In this document: piece after piece, positions 55,068 through 64,000 of the stretch
Layout: the number at the start of each line of letters is the position of its first letter
How positions within the stretch are numbered: position 1 is the stretch's first letter
Source: Annona cherimola
Taxonomy: Eukaryota > Streptophyta > Magnoliopsida > Magnoliales > Annonaceae
Direction of reading: 5' to 3'
DNA length: 64,000 bases
Assembly (NCBI GenBank): GCA_030490835.1
Contig: CM059973.1
Coordinates: 86,377,141-86,441,140 of the forward strand
Translations under genes and position numbers: made by a program
The notes under the pieces: model-generated
Databases searched by the model: none
Told to the model about the DNA's origin: nothing
The model's input: the letters and a program-made list of their open reading frames with translations, nothing else

Positions 55068-58000
55068 AGTTATAACTTTTTAAACTAAATTTTTTCAACG
55101 TATTTGGGTAAGAATAAAACTTTAGAATAAAAAGTTTTTTTTTTTTTTTGTAGACATTGTTGAAATGAGAGAAAACTTCTACATATATTCACTAAGTATA
55201 TGTGAAATTTCAAATATACCTATTTTGTCATAAATAATTAAAAATTGCCATTATCTATCATAAGAAATGTTCATTACTATTTAATAATAATAGTCATTCA
55301 ACTATAATAGAAGTTGAAAAGTATAATAGAAGCGCATCTAATGTAAGAGAAAAGTCAGATAGAATGAGTTTTAACGATTTAAATATTGCACAAATCACAA
55401 TAAATATTAAATTAATTAGAAGTATTTTGGGATTCTAAAATTATTAAACGTTTATTGTTGTTATAATGGGTATATCTAAGATTTCACTTATACTTAGTTG
55501 GTAAATATGAAAATTTTCAAACTCAGTTGATATATTTGTAATTAAGGATAAATGTAGTTGGTATATTTGAAATTAACTCTATATATGGCAAAACCTCATT
55601 CATAGTTTTTCAATATTCATTTCATACTTTATTGATCATATAATAGTTCTATTTTCATCTAATGATTTTTTATCGTTGTAAAAAGGACATTTGGAAAGCA
55701 ATAATGACAAACACTGAGCAAATATGTAAATATGATTTTATAAATGTTTTGAAATAACATGGATTTTTTTTATGGATGTCGATAGTAGTTACTGCATCCT
55801 AATAAACCCCTACTTAGACCATTGATAGCTTGTGTCTCGTGATGTGCCACGAGACCCCTGCCCTTTGGGGCTGCTGCCCAAAGAGCAGCCATTGTGCATT
55901 CAGCTTACAACTTTTCAGTTGACTTGCGTCTTACCCATTGCCTCCTACCCTTTGATGTGGGATGCGAATTGCAACAGTGAAGGGATTGTCCAATGACAAC
56001 AGCTCCTGGAAGATAACATACAACAACTGGAAGAGGGTAATGTCGCTGCAGGACAGTCCATGAATTGTACTGATCCGCATTGCGAACATGGATGAACATG
56101 TACGAAGTACAAGGACACAGTTTACATATAACTTGGGTTGCAATCTTTTTGTTGAAAAATAATAATTTACCCACATCCATAAGAAGTTAATACCAGATTA
56201 ATTTACTGCAACAATACCTCTCTGATCATATTAATTTAAGTCATTTGTTTTTAAAATAATGTTATAACAATTTAAATAATTAAAACAATATAAAAGGCCC
56301 ATTTAATTACAGATAAATCTTTTTTATTATCATGTTTTTCAGTCATTTTTATATAATTACATGATTACATAATTACTCATTTAACTAACTTATTTATCTA
56401 TTTACTTCTCATCATTAATCCTATTATATCATATCTTTTTCTTTCATTTCAAAAAATTTCAATATAAAAATTTTCAATCCAAAAGTTTAGCCACTTTCCA
56501 AACACATGTAAAATAGATAAAATTTAACATTAATAAATAAATATAAATTTAATATAAAATAAATAGATCAATATAATTAAATAAATCAACATTAATGAAT
56601 AAATAGATTAAAATCAAAATGATTGAAATTTTTATTATTTTTATGTTTATTTAAAATTTCTTTAATTTTTAGTATAAAATTGATGGCTTAATTTTAAAAT
56701 GTCACCCACGTTTCCTCAAAACATCTGATCTCATAATGGGTCTTACCTTGCATTTCATACCCCTAAAATCTTGTTGAATCATGCATATTAAAATGGCCAC
56801 AAATAACAACACTTCGAGAATATTTATTTAAGAACAAAAAACACATACTTCTTAATTGCTATAACAAGGATATATAATTTTTTACTAATCAACATGACAA
56901 AAAAAACCATCGTGTGTGCTTGCATGTGTATATTCTATTTTTTTTATTAAATTCAATGATAAAGTTTAAATAATATTTCAAACTAGGTTGAACAAAACCT
57001 ATGCAGTATATAATAATACGTCATTGTAGATAATTTACAAATATGTTAATGTAGTTTGATTGCAATCGAACATATATCTACATAGTTTCTAAAATTGTAT
57101 ATTTTCTTTGTGTGTATTTGAAAATATGACCACATTATGATGACATCATCATGGTTGTGACGCCTTGGTTGTATTTACAAATATGCAAATTATGTGAAGT
57201 TGATAAGAATTTTATAAACTAAGTATATATAATTTTAGTTGCAGTCAACTATATACATATATCTAAAAATTACTCTTTAATAGCATTTTCAAAAATGAAT
57301 CTGACAAAGTAGCATGCTCGGCTAGGCTACGTTGCCATGTGAATGAATTGTCGTATAATTTTGCATTTAACTCAAGGTGTGTTTGGTAATGTTATTAAGG
57401 AAATGGAGAATAAGTGGAAATTTTTTCAAAAATCATGAAAGCGATATAATATGATATGAGTAAAATAAAATAAATAAGACAGTTGTATGAGAAAACTATT
57501 GAAATATAATGATAAAATGGAAAGTTTGGATAATTAAAATAAGTATAATAATTCTAACAAATGAAAAATGAGTTTTGCATTTCTTTTTCTCTCACACATG
57601 TTATCAAAGGGTATTATAAAAGATCTAAAACACTTGAAACTAGTGTTTATGAGATAAAAATTTTCATTCCCAACTTTTATGAACAAACTACTGGAACATT
57701 TGTAAACTTCTCAAAGTAAAAAAAAAAAAACTTCTTTTCATACTCATTTTAGTATAATTAAATATCTCAACTAATTAATTATCATGCCTTTTATTATATT
57801 TATACTTCAATCAACTTTTTTGTTACATTTTTTATATTTAACCATCTCATTTGTTTTAATTTCATTATTTTTATCAATAGGTTTGTTCATATGAATACAA
57901 CAAGCTTAAATAGGACAAAGAAATTAGATGAGAATGTATGTTATAGTCTTATAAATGAGGATAGTTGTAATAAAAATATAAAATATTACATGAAACCGAA

Positions 58001-58456
58001 AAGAAATTTTAAGAATAAAAACACGTATTCCATTTAATAATTTTGGATTTTTTAGACTACCTTATTATTTCGTATAATTATTTCACTTTTTAAAATTATT
58101 TTCTTTTTCATATATGCTTTTCCACTTTTATGTCTTTACAAATCGTACTTTTTAGAATATGTAGAGTGGTAAAATTTTTAATAAAAAAATTTGGTATAAA
58201 AGTTTTTGAACATGTATAAAATAATGTAGTATGATAGGGTACATGACAATGAGTAAAGAAAATAATGTTAAAATAAATAAGTTAGTTGTATAAATAATTG
58301 AAAAATTATAATAGTTGTGTAAGAAGATGTAAAAAATAACAAAAAATACGATAATCACAGCGATTGAAAAGTTGCAGTGTTCAACAACGCCCCTTAATAA
58401 AAATCAGCCATTATTAGTTAATCAGAGTTTAACTGTGCATGTGGCATTGTAAGCTT
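55068..58456. other. AT-rich intergenic DNA with decayed MITEs
   Basis: No gene is supported. Harbinger-like traces are visible near 56320-56515 (ending CCAAACACATG), 57376-57660 (starting GGTGTGTTTGGTAATG) and 58150-58400. A GC-richer patch at about 55800-56110 has an open minus-strand frame without recognisable domains. Confidence 0.45.
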
Positions 58457-58735
58457 GAGGTGTGTTTGAGAATGTATAAAACTTTTGATGAAAAGTTATA
58501 GAGATGAGAAGTTGTCAAATGATGTGATATGATAGGGGTAATGATGAAGAATAAATAAGATAAAGTTGAAATAGATAGGTTAGTTGTGTTGGTAGTTGAG
58601 CAGAAATGATTGAAAAGTAAGGTAATTGTATAGAAAAATGTGAAGAAATAATTAAAAAATAGAATAGTTGTGGAGAATGAAAAGTTTTAAATTGAAAAAT
58701 TTTAACTTGACAATTTTTTATTGTTACCAAACACG
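58457..58735. mobile_element. Harbinger-like MITE upstream of H2B copy 2
   Basis: Begins GAGGTGTGTTTGAGAATG and ends TACCAAACACGAG, with internal phrases identical to the family (GATGTGATATGATAGGGGTA). It stops just upstream of the H2B promoter motifs. Exact duplications are unclear. Confidence 0.75.
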
Positions 58736-58775
58736 AGCATGACTATTCACTTGAGGTCTCAGCATTTCCGACTCC

Positions 58776-58949
58776 ACGTCATCGATCAAACGACCTCATA
58801 ACGAACCAATCATTAATCTCCACGTGTCAAGAAAAAGCGACACCAATTTGCGAACTGGTGTTGGAATTCAATGCGAGGGATCAAGTCCACGTCATCAATC
58901 CGCGCTATCTGCAACCGGCCAATCACAGCGCACTACCTCCCCTATATAT
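58776..58949 (+). promoter_or_regulatory. Histone-type promoter of H2B copy 2
   Basis: The plant histone hexamer ACGTCA occurs at 58776-58781 and 58889-58894. AATCCGCG at 58897-58904 is a one-mismatch form of the reverse octamer GATCCGCG; hexamer and octamer are known S-phase elements of plant histone genes. CACGTG lies at 58821-58826, CCAAT at 58919-58923 and a TATA box (TATATAT) at 58943-58949, about 95 nt before the ATG. This is a fuller set than at H2B copy 1. Confidence 0.8.
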
Positions 58950-59044
58950 TCAAATCCAAGCCCTAAGAATCGGATCAGCATCTCATCCAGCGAAAGAAAA
59001 ATCTCGCCTTTTTTCCCTTCCCCCGCGCCTGTCCTCTGTCATCA

Positions 59045-59491
59045 ATGGCACCCAAGGCCGAGAAGAAGCCTGCAGAGAAGAAGCCTGCATCCGACAAGCC
59101 GGCCGAGGAGAAGGGCGACAAGGCTCCTGCCGGGAAGAAGCCAAAGGCGGAGAAGAGGCTGCCCAAGGAAGGAGGCGTGAGCGGAGACAAGAAGAAAAAG
59201 AAGAAGTCGAAAAACGTGGAGACCTACAAGATATACATCTTCAAGGTGTTGAAGCAGGTGCATCCTGACATCGGTATCTCTAGCAAGGCCATGGGCATCA
59301 TGAATAGCTTCATCAACGACATCTTCGAGAAGCTCGCCCAGGAGGCCTCCAGACTTGCTCGCTACAACAAGAAGCCCACCATTACGTCCAGGGAGATTCA
59401 GACCTCGGTTCGCCTCGTTCTCCCTGGGGAGCTAGCGAAGCACGCTGTGTCGGAGGGCACCAAGGCTGTTACGAAATTCACTAGTTCTTGA
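59045..59491 (+). CDS. Histone H2B, copy 2 (plus strand), 148 aa
   Basis: An intronless complete H2B. It has the same architecture as the minus-strand copy and an identical globular domain. Compared with that copy the five tail changes are S20A, A24G, E25D, R32K and M39L, all conservative or in flexible tail. Lys144 (AVTKFTSS), the ubiquitination site of plant H2B, is present. Its start ATG follows a short leader after a clear TATA box, and the histone hexamer/octamer promoter argues for replication-coupled expression. The two genes point away from each other across about 10.8 kb of transposons, suggesting an inverted duplication later expanded by insertions. Confidence 0.98.
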   Translation: MAPKAEKKPAEKKPASDKPAEEKGDKAPAGKKPKAEKRLPKEGGVSGDKKKKKKSKNVETYKIYIFKVLKQVHPDIGISSKAMGIMNSFINDIFEKLAQEASRLARYNKKPTITSREIQTSVRLVLPGELAKHAVSEGTKAVTKFTSS

Positions 59492-60487
59492 ATTTGGAGA
59501 TTGGGGCTTTTTTTTCGTATTTTTCCTTTTTTTGTCAGATATATTTGAATGTTAGCACTCTTATAAATTGGAGTTACATAGCGATAGGCTTGGATGTAAT
59601 GTAGGTTTTATGCTTTGTATAAATGGATTTCGATGACTTGCTTATCTGCGGTTATTTTCTTATGAAACTTGCTGTTCTGTTTCTGTTGAATTTCATTTAC
59701 TTGCGTTCTTATTCTTTGATGATGATAATTTTCTATTTGCTTTCCAATTGTTTTCCTTTGGTGGAAGTTTTCGTTTTTGTTGTTGATGAGCAGATGTATG
59801 ATGCGCAGGTATTCTTTGGTAAGACATAAAGTCTACAAACCCAAAATTTTAACGGGTTTAATAGTGCTATGTTTTTGTTCCAGATTGCTGGTTTATATTT
59901 TTGAAATTACTTTTCTTGATTGGTGATCGAGATTTTTCCAAATGTAACAATTGTGCTAAGGTTGGTTTTTTTTTATAAAATAAATAAATAAATTTCTAAG
60001 GCCATCATATTACATTAATTATAATGCCTGAATGTTCAGTTCCAGCTGCAAGTAGAAACGCCAAATAAACAGTCTTCAAACTGCTGCTACTTTTGTTACG
60101 CATGCATTGTGGTTGTATGTATTACAGGTAATATGATTTTTGTGTGCATCATGTGTTTTATTTGAATCTTTTTGGCAATCTTGGCCCGGATGTCAATTAT
60201 GGGTAGTTTTATTGAGTGGATACGCCCCCGAATTGATCTAATAAGTTCCGTCCACCTCTAGCTTTGTTTCTGCTTCGCTGTTCTTTTTCTTAAGAATGAG
60301 TCCTTATTATCTCAGTAGTCCTTTAGCACCTTTGACTAATTTTACTGGTGCTGAAATGCGAACATGATTCGGCTAGAACTTTTCCTTCTGCAACTTGGTG
60401 TTTTCTTCTTGGAACCATATGATGCGATTGAAGACGGATGGGGAATGTTCGATTTGTATTATTTATAGGATTGTAAATATTTCTTAA
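59492..60487 (+). other. H2B copy 2 3' UTR and flank
   Basis: The T-rich sequence after the stop is the presumed polyadenylated 3' UTR. No other gene is supported; the small frame at 59623-59829 lies in this T-rich region and has no coding signature. Confidence 0.5.
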
Positions 60488-60675
60488 GAGCATGTTCTAA
60501 ATAATACGAGATTTTTTAATCTAATTTGTACTTCGGATGAGAATGCAATAATGTATATTAAGAATGAGTAAAATTGTATTGAAAATTAAAAAAATTATAT
60601 TAGAAATTAAAAAGTTGTATTAAGAATGGTGATGCATATTCAATTTAAGAATCTCTTATCATTTTAAAGACGCCC
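60488..60675. mobile_element. Harbinger-like MITE, second family, 188 bp
   Basis: Begins GAGCATGTTCTAAATAATAC and ends with the inverted AATCTC...TTTAAAGACGCCC. TAA occurs on both sides (60485-60487 and 60676-60678). It is a sister of 18965-19143. Confidence 0.75.
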
Positions 60676-60987
60676 TAAATGTTTTTAGTTAGCAAAGGAG
60701 AAAAATTTATGTTTTTAATGGGTAAAAAATTAAGTTGTTATGTATGAGCAGTAAGAGAGTACTGAGAATAAGAAATCCATCAATAGCCAGAAGCAGATTT
60801 TTTGGTTGAAATGTTGTGATTAGCAGAATGATGGAGATTGTCATTAATGCTGATTAGCAGTTGGCTCGATTCCTGATAGGAAAAGTTCATGGATGTCTTT
60901 GCAAATTGTTTGGGATGTGCTATCAAGACTAACAGGAGACAACAGGGAAGAGGGGTTGTGATTTTGAAGTGGCAACTAAGCATCTTT

Positions 60988-61259
60988 GGGTGTATTTGTT
61001 TAGGGCAAAAGAATATCAATTAAAACTTTTCGATTCAAAATTTTTTATTCTCCGTAACTATTTTATTTTTTTGATTATTTTTTTATATTTTCCTATACAA
61101 ACTATCATATTTTTCAATCATTTATATACAACTACTTATACAATTGACCTATCTATTTTAACTTTATTCTCTTTACTCTTTATCATTACTTTTATTATAT
61201 CACAACTTTTATCTCAAAAATTTTTCATCAACAATTTTACTTTCAACCAAACACACTTT
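60988..61259. mobile_element. Harbinger-like MITE, 272 bp
   Basis: Begins GGGTGTATTTGTTTAGG and ends CAACCAAACACACTTT, with the internal sequence of the 6119/48661 family. Target duplications are not clear. Confidence 0.75.
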
Positions 61260-64000
61260 GTAAAAAGCCAAAAGCATCTTTAAGCAATCTCTTTACTGTT
61301 CAAAGTTATCCAATTGAATGAAAAATGATTGTGTATTAGAGAATGAAAAATGATTGTGTATTAGAAAATGAAAAATTGTAAGAGAGCACAAAAAATAGAT
61401 TTGAAAAATGAGAAAAATAGGATTGTTAATCATTGAAAAAAAAGATTATATTAAAAATATGAAAAGTATTGCTGAGAAATAAATTCCATCTTATTCCATC
61501 TAATTCGATTACCTGAATAAGGCTCCAGGGCCCGTTCCAAAAGGATTCAAGAAGTATGAGTGGGATAAATAAATGAAATGAAAACATAACGATGTATATT
61601 GAGAAAAAAATTATATTGGAAATGTGAACTTTTGTATTTTAAATGGAAAAAGCTGTCTTGGAAAAACATATACATTTCATTCGAGTATCTTGAATTTTTT
61701 AGAGCACTCATTAAAAAATAAAGAAATTATACAAAATAATATTAGAATTGAAAAAAGTAATATTATTATATAGTTGGAGATAGAAATTCAATAAAAAAAT
61801 AGGAAAAATAATATTTAAAATGTAAAAACTAATCCAAATTTGAATAGAGCAATCACTTCTTCAAGCGTGCTTTGCATGAGTTAGGACAATCATCATTTAA
61901 CACCATCACCATGAAATGGAGCATCATTAAAAAAAAATAACTTGCAAAATACGTTCTCATTTCCCATGGCGTGATTGTAAAACTAGGCACAGTATCAATA
62001 GAGCTAATAATATAAAAGGCAATTTACCCAATTTATGCATTTAAGGATTTTTTATTTTTTTTTCCAAAATCCCTTTCCATTTATTTTTCTTATCCTCCAA
62101 AGAGTTCGGCTTTGGGGAACTAAAAAACTGTATTTCTTACAACATTAGGAACAGAACAAATTCCAAACCTCACAAGCTACCAAAAGATGTTGCAGCTGAC
62201 TCTGGACTAAGGTTGGAACTTTTACAAATAGGAACATTTCATTTGGTTTTAATCTGACACTTAGCCTGCCAACAAACGGAATTATAATCCAAATGTGACC
62301 AAGATCCAATCCATTTAAAGCAGGCTACTTGGACCAAAAAACGGATAAGTCGAAGTGCAAACAAATGAACAAAGTGAATAATTTGATAGTTCACTTTGAT
62401 CAATTGTGAAACACTTTTCTCCTGTTGAGAACAAAATGACCAATTTGATTATAGAAAAGAAGCAGTCTTCGGAACCGTCTTTTCTGCTACTCAAACCAGT
62501 CAGCATACATTTTCACCATCATCATCTTCCCTCATCCACATAACCTGCCTCAGGGCCGTATACATTGGTTTCATTTTGTATATCCTGCAATCTCCATTAT
62601 CTCCCTACCAAGTTGTCAGCCACCTACCAATTCGGCCTCACTTCGAATGTGCTTTGGGATCTCTTCAATGATAATGTTAGTTATTCAAGTACAAAGCATT
62701 AGATAGATTTTTTAAAAAAAAACGTTTAATATTCCCAACCCTTACGCTATCACACAGAACCCCTGCCGGACATAAAAACAAAAGCAAACCTCAGATAAAG
62801 TACGTGCAAGAAGAAAACCAATACCTGACGAAAAGAACTACAAAAGCAAAAGAACAGCTACTAACATTTCAAAAATTAAATTACTACAAACAACTCCGGA
62901 TACAATTTGATTACTCAATGTTCAAATAAACACTAACATTGTGATTAAAAACATTAACATCCCATTTATGGCCTCCAAAAGGTTAAGTGCAAAATGGAGA
63001 TTAAAACACACGCGTGGGAAAAGGTATCAATCAAGTAAACAACAAGCACAAGAAACAACAGCTAAACCAATCATTCAAATACGAAGACTAGCATTGCCTG
63101 TTAGAAATATTAATTCTGATGAGAAGTGGTGGTTATGTATTGAAAGGTAAAATATTATATTAAGAACGAAAAACTAATATGTTTCAAAGGATACAAGATT
63201 TTCGAATAGAATGTGTATCTTCATTCTTACGACAACTTTTTAAATTTCCAATATAATTTTTTTTATTCTCAATAAACATCATTACATTTTCATCCCATTT
63301 AAGCTCTTTGAATCCTTTCTAAGGTTGTTATACATTGAAAAATAAAAAAATATACATGCGATAAGAAAAGTTATATTCAAAATAAAAAATTCTTTTTTTA
63401 ATAAAGAATAGAAAATCTGATCATATCCATCCAATTGGATGATCCTAAACACGCACACAAAACAGAAAGAAGCTCAGCCACAAGGTAAAGCTCAATGCTT
63501 GATGTGTAGTGCAAACATATGAAATTTTATTTTAAGAAAAAAATTTAATCACTGGATCCAATTGTAGCTTTATAAATCTTGCAGTGCCACTTCACGATGT
63601 CTTCAACCATCTCATATTACAAATACATCAGAAGGTCTTTCGTCCTGCAGTTCCTTTTGTTCAACATCATCAACACAACGCATATTCTTGAGCCACTCTC
63701 TCCTATAGCAACCTTCAATCTGAACCCATAAATAGACAATATAATTCCTAAAACCAAGCAGAAAACTTCAATACTCCGTTCCTCAGGAAGCTAACCCTAC
63801 GTTGAATCTAAGTGATGGTCCAAGGTCTTTACCTAGATGCATGTCTAACAAAGATTATGCTATTTGCATCCTGTCCATAAAAAGGAACTGTCACTGACGG
63901 GGCGCTATCCCAATTCCAAGCAAAACCCACCATTTAAAAGAAAAGAACAAAGTCCAATTCCATTAACAACAGGGGTTAAGAAAAAGCAGTGTCATTCAAC
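61260..64000. other. AT-rich DNA to the window end
   Basis: A short tandem repeat (GAATGAAAAATGATTGTGTA) lies near 61316-61372. Sequence from about 61531 resembles the second Harbinger-like MITE family. No gene is supported in 62000-64000. It could be flank or intron of a gene beyond the window, but nothing in it shows that. Confidence 0.4.

Noticed and set aside
55905..56180. 91-codon minus-strand frame in a GC-richer patch
   Set aside because: Two frames overlap on the same strand, no domain; more likely an old transposon fragment.
62941..63150. 69-codon basic frame near the window end
   Set aside because: No family resemblance and surrounded by MITE-like AT-rich DNA.

Overview
This is nuclear DNA from a flowering plant. 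The evidence is a split SKD1/VPS4 gene with GT-AG introns, two plant-type histone H2B genes with plant histone promoter motifs, a plant-specific bHLH gene, and an AT-rich background full of MITEs, hAT elements, SINEs and a decayed LINE family. The sequence alone does not let me name the order or species.

Layout. 1466-9068 (+) is an eight-exon VPS4/SKD1 AAA ATPase gene (433 aa). Its 3.6 kb fifth intron holds two decayed LINE 3' ends in opposite orientation, a Harbinger-like MITE and a near-perfect foldback element. 9.1-15.6 kb is non-coding and holds two SINEs, two CT-rich blocks and a MITE. 15667-17201 (+) holds the last two exons of an uncharacterised plant coiled-coil gene. 20043-20657 (+) is a small conserved plant gene of unknown function. 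21.7-38.1 kb is gene-empty and transposon-rich. 38.1-43.3 kb (+) is an atypical bHLH transcription factor gene with nine coding exons and a probable 5' UTR exon carrying an upstream ORF. H2B genes lie at 47753-48199 (-) and 59045-59491 (+), divergently oriented. They are separated by about 10.8 kb of transposons, including three hAT-like elements nested inside one another. 59.5-64 kb holds MITEs only.

The genes do not form a functional cluster. VPS4 acts in ESCRT disassembly, H2B in nucleosomes and the bHLH in transcription. The clearest shared history is that of the two H2B genes, which have identical globular domains and look like an inverted duplication.

I looked for a novel system and did not find one I can defend. 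The most interesting material is transposon architecture: nested hAT elements with datable insertion order, a hAT with a GC-rich core that may include organelle-derived sequence, a five-copy long-TIR MITE family with 9-bp target duplications, and an inverted LINE pair inside a VPS4 intron. Exon boundaries were derived by hand from reading-frame continuity and splice consensus, with no transcript data.
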